A stretch of 64,000 nt of DNA from Methylosarcina fibrata AML-C10 (GTDB lineage: Bacteria; Pseudomonadota; Gammaproteobacteria; Methylococcales; Methylomonadaceae): assembly GCF_000372865.1 (NCBI RefSeq), contig NZ_KB889965.1, positions 455,902-519,901 on the forward strand. The letters run 5' to 3'. The notes under the pieces were generated by a model that was not told the origin of the DNA, made no database searches, and was given only the letters and a program-made list of their open reading frames with translations. Position numbers and translations under genes: made by a program. Positions 16,598 through 26,043 of the stretch are shown here, in pieces (position 1 is the stretch's first letter; each line of letters begins with the position of its first letter).

Positions 16598-18745
16598 TCA
16601 TGTTCTGAATCGTTTTAATAAATAGCACCAGACCAGTGCAAATTTAAACCCTCTGCAGACAGATTGCAATGAACAATAGCCCGTGTAGATTCTCCGCCAG
16701 TGGTAATCGGCTGCTTCCATCCCCGACACGGCGATGACGTCGTCCAGGTAAAGCTGAATCGCTTCTTTTGCCAGAAAGGCGTGGCCCGACGCAACGTTGT
16801 CGATCGACGTGTGGACGTCGACGATGGCGGGATTGAGGCCCCAATAAGCCAGTTCTTCGGACAGACGCAAATAAACGTTGCCCAGACCGCTCAATTCGAT
16901 CGCCATGTTCAAGCCCAGCAGCTCGGGCAAAAACGTGCAGGGAAATCTGGCGATCGCCAGGAGATACACCGGCAGATCGAAGGCGCTGTCGATAAATCCC
17001 GGATAATCGACAAATTCCCGGCTGGCGATCGGCGGCAGGTCAAGGCCGACGCTATTCAGCAATTGCCGATAGATGAAAGGATGGTTTTGTTCGAGCTTGC
17101 CGTTGCCGGCTTCGTCTTCATAAATTTTGCACAGCAAGGCGGCCAGGGCCGGGTTCGAGCCGAATTGGAGCCGGCTTACCGATTGAAGCCAGCAGCCGTC
17201 GGCCAGAATCGCCGGAGCGAACTGTTCGATGCCCCACAAATAAGCTTCCCTGGACAATTTGGGAGTCGAGCCGAGCGGCCGGTAGCGTTCGGTCTCCTGT
17301 CGGTAAAGGGTATCGATCAGCTCGTCCAAGGCCTGATGCGTATAAGATTTAAACGGCACTCGGCTGAACCGGTCAGCAGAGCGCAGCACTTTTCGAACTT
17401 TGCTACGGGCTGTGGCCGCCACCTCGGGGTACAGTTCGTCGTTGACCAGATGGTAATACAGTTCCCGATTGCCGAGTTTCGAAAAATCGATCACCGGGCC
17501 GGTGGGTTCCGCCGAGGCCAGAATTTCCGGCTCTGCCCGCCCGGAAGCAGGGCAGGCCGGTGGAATTTCGGCTTTTTCCGAAATCAGCCAGTTTTCTAGA
17601 ATTTTTCTTTCATCCTGAGTCAGGACGCCGAACATCCGCCCATTGAAATCGAACAGTTTCAGCAAGGGGCTTGCCGAAGGGTTTGCCTTGTCAATGTAAG
17701 GCGACTTCGTCAATTCGGACAAAAAGCCGACGGCATCGAACGGCGATTCGGCGAACCAGTCGTTCAAAGATCGCCCTCCCACTTTAACCCGGCCATGATG
17801 GCCGGCCGCCGCGGCCGCTTTCTTTTCGAGCAGCATTGCCCATTGCCGGCCGAACGAGGGCGGATTCAACGCCTGTTGCAGCAGGTGCTGCCGGCAGCGT
17901 TCGGCTTGCACCCGGTACAGGCGGAAGCCCGAGCGGATCCGGTGCCATAAATCGGCGCCCTGATCGTTGAACGCATGCACATAGCCGCCGATAATTTGGT
18001 TGAGATCGGGAATGACCGAATGCTTTCGGCTTCGGCGAATTTCCAGGAAACGGTCCAGGTTTGGGTTGCCGTTTTCCGGTCGAAAATTTTCCAGAAGATC
18101 GGGAGATCGGCAATAAGCCAGGGTGAAACCGAGGATTTCCGGAAAAAACACGCGCGGGAAACAGGCCAGAGCCCGTTGCAGGCAGGCCAGCTCGAACAGG
18201 CAGCCGCCGATGGCTTCCTGCTGTGCGAAGGCCCGGCTGGTTAATGGGAGCAATGCCTGCCCCGTTGCCAGCAAAAGGCCAAGGAATAAATTTTTACCGG
18301 TTTCCGGGCGGGCCAATTTCAAATGGACGGCCATCAGATCGACGGTCAGAGGATTCTGGCTGGTGGCGGCCTGAGAGATCGAATGCAGCCAGCCCGGCTC
18401 GGTTAAAACGACCGGCGACAGTTGCAGGATACAGTTGTTGAATGCTTCCTCGGTCAACGGCGGAACTTTCGCCGGCCGGGGCAGGGCGGCGGATTCGGTT
18501 AAAACCGCATCGGGGCAGCCTGAATCGGAGATCGGGCCGGTTTCCTCAGCGCCGGCGGCCGCCAGATGCTGCCGAATAAAGTCGTAAACGGCCGGATAAA
18601 CGGCCTCATGCTCGCTGACGTGCATCAGCGTATGAAAAAGTTCCCTACCGTCCAGCAGCCGGTATGGCTCCGCGGCGCGGTAAGCGTCTCGGGAAAAAAC
18701 CGGCCGCAGGGACGGCGCGAAAGGATGAGGCTGCTCAGTCGTCAC
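16598..18745 (-). CDS. Two-domain haem-oxygenase-like diiron oxidase (iron-containing redox enzyme family)
   Basis: 715 residues built from an internal duplication. RELF..LMHVSEHEAVYPAV (35-53) corresponds to RELYYHLVNDELYPEV (427-442), and PGWLHSIS (117-124) to GCWLQSVS (517-524). The C-terminal copy keeps the expected metal ligands: YEDEAGNG...NHPFIYR (E543/E545, H555), LPELLGLNMAIE (E608/E617) and HTSIDNVASGH (H645, D649, H655). The N-terminal copy lacks the first set and has only remnants (PEILGF, HAFNDQ). Homologs of this superfamily perform oxygen-dependent C-C cleavage, N-oxidation or decarboxylation. GTG start, overlapping the carbamoyltransferase stop by 11 bp, so translation is coupled. 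Substrate unknown. Confidence 0.78.
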   Translation of the reverse strand: MTTEQPHPFAPSLRPVFSRDAYRAAEPYRLLDGRELFHTLMHVSEHEAVYPAVYDFIRQHLAAAGAEETGPISDSGCPDAVLTESAALPRPAKVPPLTEEAFNNCILQLSPVVLTEPGWLHSISQAATSQNPLTVDLMAVHLKLARPETGKNLFLGLLLATGQALLPLTSRAFAQQEAIGGCLFELACLQRALACFPRVFFPEILGFTLAYCRSPDLLENFRPENGNPNLDRFLEIRRSRKHSVIPDLNQIIGGYVHAFNDQGADLWHRIRSGFRLYRVQAERCRQHLLQQALNPPSFGRQWAMLLEKKAAAAAGHHGRVKVGGRSLNDWFAESPFDAVGFLSELTKSPYIDKANPSASPLLKLFDFNGRMFGVLTQDERKILENWLISEKAEIPPACPASGRAEPEILASAEPTGPVIDFSKLGNRELYYHLVNDELYPEVAATARSKVRKVLRSADRFSRVPFKSYTHQALDELIDTLYRQETERYRPLGSTPKLSREAYLWGIEQFAPAILADGCWLQSVSRLQFGSNPALAALLCKIYEDEAGNGKLEQNHPFIYRQLLNSVGLDLPPIASREFVDYPGFIDSAFDLPVYLLAIARFPCTFLPELLGLNMAIELSGLGNVYLRLSEELAYWGLNPAIVDVHTSIDNVASGHAFLAKEAIQLYLDDVIAVSGMEAADYHWRRIYTGYCSLQSVCRGFKFALVWCYLLKRFRT

Positions 18746-20477
18746 GCACTTTGCCGATCAGATAATCGTTAATCACCAGCGCATCGAGCCCGGTGGTCAA
18801 AAACACCGCCAGCGCATCTTCCAGGGTATGCACCAGCGGTTTGCCCATTACATTAAAACTGGTATTCAATAATACAGGGACATCGGTCAAGCGGTGAAAA
18901 TGTTTCAATAAACGGTAAAACCGGGGATTCCATTCTTCCTTTACCGTTTGCAGGCGGCCGGTGCCGTCGACGTGGCATACCGCGGCGATCCGCTCCCGCA
19001 TTTCCGGGCGGATTTTCAACGTTTTGTCCATATAGGGCGATTCCTGGTAATTTTCGAAATACCGGGAGCCGAACTCATGCAGAATGGAGGGAGCGAAAGG
19101 GCGAAAAGTTTCCCTGAATTTGATTTGTTCGTTGATCAGATCCTGAGTCTCGGCCGATCTTGGATCGGCCAGAATCGATCGATTGCCGAGCGCACGAGGG
19201 CCGAATTCGGCCCGGCCCTGGATCCAGCCGACCAGTTTGCCGCGGGCCAGAAGGCTCGCCGTGCGTTCGCAAATGCTGTCGGGCAGGTGCTCGACGGGCA
19301 GGGAGCGGTTGAATTTGACCAGTCTGGCGATCGATTCTTCGTCGATAGCGCTGCCGGTGTAAGGCGTCAGGAGTTTGGGCCGGTGGCTGCGCTCCGGATG
19401 TCCGGCATGATACGACAGCCAGGCCGCGCCCAGCGCACAACCGTCGTCCGCCGGGGCGGAAGGGACGTGCAGCCGACGGAACGGCGTCAGCCGGGTAATA
19501 TTGCCGTTATGCGAGGAATTGAGCGCGCAGCCGCCGGCCAGAGCGAGATTTTCGCTGCCGGTGACTTCATGCAGATGGCACAACAGCCTCGATACCGTTT
19601 CCGCGAAAAAATACTGGCCGGTGTAGGCGATATCGGCGGTTCGCTCGATCGGGTCTTGCCGGTCGCGCCGATACCGGTCCAGTCGATCGAACAACCGCGA
19701 AGAGACGTATCGGCAATCGAAGCCCCGGACCGATACCGTAGCGCGGAGCAGGTCGTAGAATTCCGGATTCAATTGACCGTAGGGAGCCAGCCCCATCACT
19801 TTCCATTCTTCGCCTTTGAGCCAGTCGAAGCCGCACAGCTCGGTGATCTTCATATAATACAGGCCCAGACTGGCGGTTCCTGGACCCTTGGCCTCGTACA
19901 GGCGTTCCAGACGCCGGTTTTTATAGCGGTAGAAAGCCATGGCGCCCCGTTCGCCCCAGGAATCGATCACGGCGCAGGCGGCCTCCTCGAACGGGCTGCC
20001 GTAACAGGCGGTGGCGGCATGAGTCAGATGATGATCGTAGTCGGCGAACGTAATTCGGCAATCCGGGTATTTTTCCCGAATCGTGCGCGCCAGATTGAGT
20101 CCGGCACCGGCGATACTGTTCCTTTGGCAGGCCATCATGTGATGGATCTGGTAATTGGGCAAAGGCGAACGCAGCCTTTTGATGCCGTCTTTGAGTAAAC
20201 CCGGCGCGGACAGGAAACTCAGCCCGGACATGGCCGATTCGTAAAAAGGGCGTTTTTTTCGCCAATTGATTGCAATGACGAATTCGCCCGCATCCGGACA
20301 AAACCGGGCCAGCAATTCCGGCACGCGAAACAACTGGTCGGGTTCGCAATTCAACGCCCGTTTGTTCTGCAAATAACGTTCGGTCGCTTCGGCAAACAAG
20401 ACTTCGCCCTGATCGTCGATCACGGCCAACGCAGAGTCGTGATAGGTGACCGACAGGCCTATATGGTATTTTCTCAT
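18735..20477 (-). CDS. NodU/CmcH/TobZ-type carbamoyltransferase
   Basis: 580 residues. The Kae1-like fold is indicated by GLSVTYHDSALAVIDD at the N-terminus, the metal-binding segment DYDHHLTHAATACYGSPF, the phosphate-binding SWGERGA, LAGGCALNSSHNG, and the family signature EFGPRALGNRSILADPR in the C-terminal domain, with LNTSFNVMGKPLVHT near the end. It transfers a carbamoyl group from carbamoyl phosphate, via carbamoyl-adenylate, to a hydroxyl of a small molecule. The ATG at 20477 matches the family N-terminus; the upstream extension to 20579 is rejected. First gene of an operon with the diiron oxidase and the AlkB-like gene. The acceptor is unknown. Confidence 0.9.
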   Translation of the reverse strand: MRKYHIGLSVTYHDSALAVIDDQGEVLFAEATERYLQNKRALNCEPDQLFRVPELLARFCPDAGEFVIAINWRKKRPFYESAMSGLSFLSAPGLLKDGIKRLRSPLPNYQIHHMMACQRNSIAGAGLNLARTIREKYPDCRITFADYDHHLTHAATACYGSPFEEAACAVIDSWGERGAMAFYRYKNRRLERLYEAKGPGTASLGLYYMKITELCGFDWLKGEEWKVMGLAPYGQLNPEFYDLLRATVSVRGFDCRYVSSRLFDRLDRYRRDRQDPIERTADIAYTGQYFFAETVSRLLCHLHEVTGSENLALAGGCALNSSHNGNITRLTPFRRLHVPSAPADDGCALGAAWLSYHAGHPERSHRPKLLTPYTGSAIDEESIARLVKFNRSLPVEHLPDSICERTASLLARGKLVGWIQGRAEFGPRALGNRSILADPRSAETQDLINEQIKFRETFRPFAPSILHEFGSRYFENYQESPYMDKTLKIRPEMRERIAAVCHVDGTGRLQTVKEEWNPRFYRLLKHFHRLTDVPVLLNTSFNVMGKPLVHTLEDALAVFLTTGLDALVINDYLIGKVRDD

Positions 20478-20805
20478 CCGTGCAGTCCGGCATGCTGATG
20501 GGGATGCCATCTTATCATCAAGCCGGAAGATCGGGATGACGGGAGTGCAAAAATACGTGGGCGAGGATGCCTCCGGCAAGAGCGATCCGTTTCCGAATCA
20601 GAGGCTTGAACGATTAAATTAATTTTGTGCCGTACCTCATACATGCGACCGGAAAATGCTCTAAGCTTACTTGGGAGAAGGACATTATGCCGAATACGGC
20701 GAACCCGCCCGTTGCAATGGGAGCGTCTCGGTAATTTTAAACTTTCGCCAGGCGTTAATGTCTTTTAATGTAAAGAAACTGGACTTATATGTAAGGAGAT
20801 TTGTT
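20478..20805. other. Divergent intergenic region
   Basis: 328 bases between the carbamoyltransferase and the small membrane protein. It should contain promoters for both directions, but none is close to consensus. A 15-codon ORF (20687-20734) preceded by AGAAGG is visible on the plus strand and may be chance. Confidence 0.4.
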
Positions 20806-20898
20806 ATGCAATGGTTCGTTTTTTTAAAGACAGTTTTTTACGTGGCATGGTCTTTTTTGGTCATCAGCTTCATCATTCTGAGCAAAAAATACCGCTGA
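20806..20898 (+). CDS. 30-residue single-pass membrane protein
   Basis: Starts at an ATG seven bases after a perfect AAGGAG (20793-20798) and ends with TGA before a strong terminator. The peptide is Met-Gln-Trp, then a 20-residue hydrophobic helix rich in Phe/Val/Trp (KTVFYVAWSFLVISFIIL), then a basic tail SKKYR. This is the layout of small accessory subunits of membrane enzymes, but it does not match CydX, KdpF or CcoQ by eye. An in-frame ATG at 20758 would give 46 residues, but the ribosome binding site favours 20806. Neighbours are the carbamoyltransferase operon and a flavin oxidase. Confidence 0.65.
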   Translation: MQWFVFLKTVFYVAWSFLVISFIILSKKYR

Positions 20899-20938
20899 TA
20901 GATAAAGCCAGAGAAAAAATTTATAAACATCTTAACCG

Positions 20939-20974
20939 GGAGCGGTGCTTAATTAACTGAGTACTGCTCCTTTT
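20939..20974 (+). terminator. Rho-independent terminator
   Basis: GGAGCGGTGC (20939-20948) pairs with GTACTGCTCC (20961-20970) over ten positions, two of them G-U, followed by TTTT. It ends the small membrane protein transcript 40 bases after its stop codon. Confidence 0.7.
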
Positions 20975-21050
20975 GGAGTTAATAAAATTTTAAACGGCAT
21001 GAAAAGCCGATCGTTATCATTCCGTTCTGTATAAATGCGTAGATAAACGA

Positions 21051-22418
21051 TTAGCCAGCGGTCATTTTCTCAACCGCTTCCCGGGCCGTGCGCAGGGCGC
21101 CTTCGATGAAGCCCTGGTAATCCGAAAAGGCTTCGCCGCAGATATGAACGTTGCGGGGGCCGTGCCGCTCCAGCGCGAACGCGGCGACTTTTTCCTGAAT
21201 GTCCCAGGACCGGATTCCCGGTTTCCAGAGATGGCAGGCCGCTCCGTAAGGTTCGATGCCCCAGTGGCGAATGCCGTAATTGAGAATGCGTTTCGGATCG
21301 ATGTTCATGAAATGAGCGAATGCTTGCGGCAGATGTTTGTCCCCGTCGATCTCGGCCCGCGTCTCATAGCCTTTGCGCAGATATTGAGTCCAGAAATTCA
21401 TATAAGGCCGGTCGGCGTACACCATGATCAGACCCTTGCCGTCCGCTTTCTGATAATGCAGCTCCCGCGCCGGTAATTGCGCCAAATCCTGATGAGGAAT
21501 ATTTTCTTCCCACCACGGGTCCTGGACGACGAAAAAACATTTCAGCAAGGGGATGTCCAGAACCGAACCGAAGAGCGCCCGGATCGTCATCGGCAATCCG
21601 GCGATGCGGGACAGGCTGTGTTCCGGCAGCGCCAAAACCACGTGTTTGGCCATGCAGGGCGGTTTTTCCGAAAAATGCAGCCGAATCCGCTCCCGGTCGT
21701 GGCTTTCGATCGAAACCAGCATGTGCGCGCGGTGAAGATCGGCGCCCTGCTGCCGAATTCGCGCCAGCATCGCGTCGGTCAAGGCGTTCATGCCGTGGCG
21801 TATCGCTCTGAGGTGCGGACTCATCTGCAGCATCTTGACCCAGGTGATCAGCCAGGCGGCGGCGCTGGGGTTTTCATGGATGAAATGAAAAAAGCTCCCG
21901 TCTGCGATAATAAAGCGCAAGGCATGAGGGCTGATGACCCTGCCGAGCACGTTCCATAGACCTTGTTCCCAGAGCGGGCGTCCGAGAAAGACGCCTTCAC
22001 GGCGGATCGCTTCGAGATCGTCTTCGCTAAGCGCCATCAGCTCCGTTTCCGATTTGTCCAGAACCCGCTGTATTGCCAGTTTGTACAAGCCGAGGCTGGA
22101 TAGACCGCGTTCGGCATCTTCCACGGGATGGCGGCTGTGAAACTGCTGAGCCGGCGGACTCAGATATTCGGGAAAAGGTTGCGTTTCAACTCCCAGTTCT
22201 CGGATCAATTGCCCGAGCCGGACTTGCCGGACGGGATCGAAACGCATGGCGCCGTATTCGGCGTCGAAGCCGTGCATGGCGACGGTTTCCAGTTTGCCTC
22301 CGAAGCGATGGCTGCCTTCGAACAGGGCCACTTTCCACTCGGGCGGCGCATGCATCGCACAGTACAACCCTGCGACGCCGCCTCCCACGACCGCCAAATC
22401 GTATTCCGCTGCTTTCAT
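21051..22418 (-). CDS. Flavin amine oxidase-like FAD oxidoreductase
   Basis: 455 residues. The N-terminal Rossmann motif DLAVVGGGVAGLYCA (residues 6-20) is followed by the acidic ribose-binding segment VALFEGSHRFGGKLET. The C-terminus has the typical FAD-binding VHICGEAFSDYQGFIEGAL. Length and ends match the PF01593 amine oxidase/protoporphyrinogen-oxidase-like family; there is no signal peptide in the chosen form. The ATG at 22418 has GGGAG six bases upstream; the frame extends to 22673, but that part looks non-coding. It converges with the small membrane protein gene. The substrate is unknown; it may belong to the same pathway as the neighbouring carbamoyltransferase operon. Confidence 0.82.
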   Translation of the reverse strand: MKAAEYDLAVVGGGVAGLYCAMHAPPEWKVALFEGSHRFGGKLETVAMHGFDAEYGAMRFDPVRQVRLGQLIRELGVETQPFPEYLSPPAQQFHSRHPVEDAERGLSSLGLYKLAIQRVLDKSETELMALSEDDLEAIRREGVFLGRPLWEQGLWNVLGRVISPHALRFIIADGSFFHFIHENPSAAAWLITWVKMLQMSPHLRAIRHGMNALTDAMLARIRQQGADLHRAHMLVSIESHDRERIRLHFSEKPPCMAKHVVLALPEHSLSRIAGLPMTIRALFGSVLDIPLLKCFFVVQDPWWEENIPHQDLAQLPARELHYQKADGKGLIMVYADRPYMNFWTQYLRKGYETRAEIDGDKHLPQAFAHFMNIDPKRILNYGIRHWGIEPYGAACHLWKPGIRSWDIQEKVAAFALERHGPRNVHICGEAFSDYQGFIEGALRTAREAVEKMTAG

Positions 22419-22802
22419 GACGTCTCCCTGGCTCGAACCCCGGCCCTGCAAAAATATCCACTTTCGTAGCCGGCTGATCAATAGACCGATAAACGCAGAG
22501 AAAGTGTCATCGACAAGGAGAACGAGAGCTTTTTTGAAGAATCCGATCCTCCCGTGGAGTCCGAAGTCTGAAAGCATTGAGGATATGGGCTTTGCCTTAT
22601 GCCGAATCGCCTGGCTTGATGCGGGAACGGGAATTTCCATACGGCTTCTAAGAATAAGACTGTTACTCTTCAAGCACCGCGTCGCCGTGATTTCATTTTT
22701 GCGGGTTTTGTCGCTTCCGTGCTGGGGTGGAGTGTGCTACGCTGATTCCAGGATAATCGCTTTATTTATCCGCTACCGATGGTCGTGGGAGAGTAGATCA
22801 TT
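22419..22802. other. Divergent intergenic region
   Basis: 384 bases between the flavin oxidase and the orphan gene. It is expected to hold divergent promoters; no consensus elements or repeats stand out. Confidence 0.4.
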
Positions 22803-23381
22803 ATGACGACACTCATTTCTCTGAAGCATACCGCATCCGAAATACACCGGGCGGCACGACTCTACCAGCCCAGAAACAGAAAAATTCTCAACGGCTGCAT
22901 CTTTTATGAGCCCGAACTGATTCTTCCGCTGGAGTGGGATGACGAGACGCTCTGCCAGATGAACGAACTGCTTGCTTGTTCGTCAGTGGTTTCTTACGCG
23001 ATTCTTCAACTGCTTTCGGCTACCCGGACCCATCTTCCCATTTCCCGGCGAGACAAGTGGGCATGGCGATCGATTCGCTATCTGAACGAAGATTTCGATC
23101 CCTGGGAAGATCCGCCCGATGCTCTCTATTATGTCGAACAGGTCCGGGTACCCGTCGAACGGATCCGGTATTTGCTTTCTTCTCAAGGCATCCGGAAAAT
23201 TATCGATCAATTGTGCCTGCAACATAACGGCGACTATGTCGGCATGCCGGTATCGGAATCTCCTTGCACGGCGCAGGAAGCGATCGAGACCGCCTGCATG
23301 GACCGGTCCGTCACCCTGAAACAGGTTCGGTTCCTGCTGCATCTGAAGATTCACTATCTGGTGTCGTTGGCGGTCGTATGA
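22803..23381 (+). CDS. Hypothetical protein, 192 residues
   Basis: ATG preceded by GGGAGAG. No signal peptide or transmembrane segment. It is predicted helical, with many Leu/Arg/Glu and several Cys and Trp (ILNGCIFYEPELILPLEW, DKWAWRSIRYLNEDFDPWED). The C-terminal 20 residues are more hydrophobic. I do not recognise the family. Codon use is similar to the neighbours and the opposite strand offers no better gene, so it is probably real. Divergent from the flavin oxidase and could share regulation with it. Confidence 0.6.
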   Translation: MTTLISLKHTASEIHRAARLYQPRNRKILNGCIFYEPELILPLEWDDETLCQMNELLACSSVVSYAILQLLSATRTHLPISRRDKWAWRSIRYLNEDFDPWEDPPDALYYVEQVRVPVERIRYLLSSQGIRKIIDQLCLQHNGDYVGMPVSESPCTAQEAIETACMDRSVTLKQVRFLLHLKIHYLVSLAVV

Positions 23382-23763
23382 AGACGAGGCAGAATCTCCG
23401 GCCGGATTTCGTGATTTTAACAGCAAAAATAACGGGTCTGACCGAATCGAAGCCTTTTCGGTTCGCATGGACGGCGTACTGCACGGCAGGGAGTTCATCA
23501 GTCCAGCCGTGAGGATGATTAAAGAATTCTCTTTCCGTCCGCCGCAAATCCGCATTCTGGCGGGGCAGGGCGCCGTAACAGCGCTTGCCTCGTTTTTGCC
23601 GGAAATCGTTTTCACACCAACGCGATTCGTAGGATTTGCGTTCACTCCGCAATAAATTCTGCGTAAAATGACACTTCTGACTTTCACCCGGCTGATCGAT
23701 TTTCCGATTCCCGACGCACCAATCAGTTCAACCGAACTAAACTAAAGAAGACGAGCCTTAATC
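23382..23763. other. Intergenic region
   Basis: 382 bases upstream of the beta-glucosidase. Short ORFs overlap on both strands without start signals. No terminator or operator is recognised. Confidence 0.4.
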
Positions 23764-26007
23764 TTGCACCTGAAAATTCTTTTACCGATTCTTTTATTTG
23801 TTCCTCTGGAGGATGCCGTGAGCGCGCCAACTGTCAATCCCCAAATCGTAGCCCGAGTCGATCAACTTCTGGCTCAAATGACCGTGGAAGAAAAAGTCGG
23901 CCAGATGACGCAAGTCGATTTTACCGTGGTCGGCGCGCCTGAGAATGCCAATGCCGGTGAATTCATCGACCCGGCCAGGCTCGAGGATGCGGTATTAAGG
24001 CATCATGTGGGATCGATCATGAATACGCCGTTCACGCCGAACAACAAAGCCCAGACTATCGAAACGTGGCACAAGATTCAGGAAGCCGTCCGGGCGGTAG
24101 CGGCCAGATCGCGCTTGAAGATCCCGGTTCTCTACGGCATCGACGCCATCCACGGCGCCACCTATACGCAAAACGCCACGCTGTTCCCGCAAGCGATCAG
24201 CATGGCCGCGACCTTCAATCCCGATTTGAGCTTCCTGGAAGGCGAGATTACGGCGCGGGAAGTCCGGGCTTCCGGCTTGCAGTGGAATTTTTCGCCGGTG
24301 ATGGACATCGGCCGCCAGCCGCTCTGGCCGAGACTCTGGGAAACGTACGGCGAAGACGTACGCCTGGCTTCCGTCATGGGCAGCCGTTACATCGAAGGTC
24401 ATCAAGGCGCCGATTTCAGCGCGGCCGACAAAGGCATGACCTGCCTGAAACACTACGTCGGCTACAGCCTGCCGTTCAACGGCAAGGACCGGACCCCCGC
24501 TCTGATCGGCGAGCGCACGTTGCGTGAATATTTTCTGCCGCCTTTTGCCGCGGGCATCCGGGCCGGAGCGCCCACGCTCATGGTCAACTCGGCCGAAGTC
24601 GACGGCATTCCGGGGCACGCCAATCACCAGTATCTGACCACCATTTTAAGGGACGAACTCGGTTTTAAAGGCTTTACGGTCTCCGACTGGGAAGACATCA
24701 AGCGTTTATATACCCGCGACAAACTGGCGGCTTCGGAAAAAGAAGCGGTCAAAATCGCGGTCATGGCCGGGGTGGACATGAGCATGGTGCCGTTCGATTT
24801 TTCGTTTTACGAACTTTTGCTGGAACTGGCCAACAGCGGCGAAGTGCCGATGGCGCGCATCGACGAGGCGGTCGGCCGGATTCTGACGGTGAAATTTCAG
24901 GCCGGTTTGTTTGATCCCCCGAAACCGCCGATACCGGCGGAAGCCAATTTCGCCACCCCGGAGGCGGCCGCCATCAACCGGCAAGCGGCGCGCGAATCGA
25001 TCATTCTCGCAAAAAACGACCGTCATCTGCTGCCGCTGAAAAAGAACGCAAACATCCTGGTAACCGGTCCGACCGCCAATCTTTTGAGCGTGATGAACGG
25101 CGGCTGGACCATTACCTGGCAGGGCAATTCGGAAGATTTATACCCGAAAGACAAACCGACGGTGGTCGGGGCGCTGCAAAAACAGTCCGAAGGGAAAATC
25201 ACCTTCGTCGGCGGCCGTCGTTTCGACGAGCCGATCGATATAGCCGAGGTTGTCAGGGAAGCCGGGCGGCACGATTACATTCTGCTGTGCCTGGGCGAGC
25301 CGCCGTACACCGAAACGGTCGGCAATGTCCCTTCGCTGAATCTTCCCGAAGAGCAGACGGCCTTGGCCGATGCGGTACTGGCCACCGGCAAGCCGGTCAT
25401 TTTACTGACTTTCGGCGGCCGTCCCCGCATCATCACGACGATCGCCGAGAAGGCGCAGGCCGTGCTGCTGGGCTTCTTGCCGGGCATGGAAGGCGGGGAG
25501 GCGGTCGCCGACATTCTCTACGGCGCCTACAATCCGGACGCCAAACTGCCCATCACCTATCCGCGCGACACCAACGACATCATGACCTACGATTACAAGC
25601 CCATCGAGTCGTTCGAATTGAATACCTACCATCCGTTGTATCCGTTCGGGCACGGATTGAGTTACACCACGTTCGAAACCAGCAACCTGGAGCTCGACAA
25701 GCCCGTCATCGGCTTGCAGGAAAACGTCAAGGTGAGCGTCGACGTCAAAAACACCGGCAGGATGGCCGGGAAGGAAACGGTTTTAGTGTATCTGAACGAC
25801 GTCGCAGCCTCTGTGACCCGTCCCAACAAACAACTGAAAGCCTTTAACAAAGTGGCCCTCGAACCGGGAGAAAGCAAGCGTCTGGAGTTTACCTTGACCC
25901 CGTACGATCTGTCGTTTATCGGAGTGGATTTGAAGCGCATCGTCGAGCCCGGAGAATTTACCGTGATGGTCGGCAACGAAAAAGCCCGGTTTACCGTGAA
26001 ACCATAA
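23764..26007 (+). CDS. bglX: Secreted family 3 glycoside hydrolase (beta-glucosidase)
   Basis: 747 residues, typical of BglX. A TTG start (a stop codon lies six codons upstream in frame, so no earlier start exists) gives a signal peptide ending at VSA near residue 21. The GH3 N-terminal barrel has EEKVGQMTQVD, PVLYGIDAIHG, KGMTCLKHYVGY and the catalytic Asp in GFTVSDWEDI. The second domain (ILAKNDRHLLPL, LLCLGEPPYTETVG) and a C-terminal fibronectin-III-like domain (YTTFETSNLEL to GNEKARFTV) follow. Probably releases glucose from beta-glucosides in the periplasm. The permease gene begins 36 bases downstream. Confidence 0.93.
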   Translation: MHLKILLPILLFVPLEDAVSAPTVNPQIVARVDQLLAQMTVEEKVGQMTQVDFTVVGAPENANAGEFIDPARLEDAVLRHHVGSIMNTPFTPNNKAQTIETWHKIQEAVRAVAARSRLKIPVLYGIDAIHGATYTQNATLFPQAISMAATFNPDLSFLEGEITAREVRASGLQWNFSPVMDIGRQPLWPRLWETYGEDVRLASVMGSRYIEGHQGADFSAADKGMTCLKHYVGYSLPFNGKDRTPALIGERTLREYFLPPFAAGIRAGAPTLMVNSAEVDGIPGHANHQYLTTILRDELGFKGFTVSDWEDIKRLYTRDKLAASEKEAVKIAVMAGVDMSMVPFDFSFYELLLELANSGEVPMARIDEAVGRILTVKFQAGLFDPPKPPIPAEANFATPEAAAINRQAARESIILAKNDRHLLPLKKNANILVTGPTANLLSVMNGGWTITWQGNSEDLYPKDKPTVVGALQKQSEGKITFVGGRRFDEPIDIAEVVREAGRHDYILLCLGEPPYTETVGNVPSLNLPEEQTALADAVLATGKPVILLTFGGRPRIITTIAEKAQAVLLGFLPGMEGGEAVADILYGAYNPDAKLPITYPRDTNDIMTYDYKPIESFELNTYHPLYPFGHGLSYTTFETSNLELDKPVIGLQENVKVSVDVKNTGRMAGKETVLVYLNDVAASVTRPNKQLKAFNKVALEPGESKRLEFTLTPYDLSFIGVDLKRIVEPGEFTVMVGNEKARFTVKP

Positions 26008-26043
26008 AAGAAAGCCTCCCCGACCTTTTTCATTCGGGACCTT

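Noticed and set aside
23467-23655. 62-codon ORF upstream of the beta-glucosidase
   Set aside because: Overlapping opposite-strand ORFs of equal quality, no start signals.
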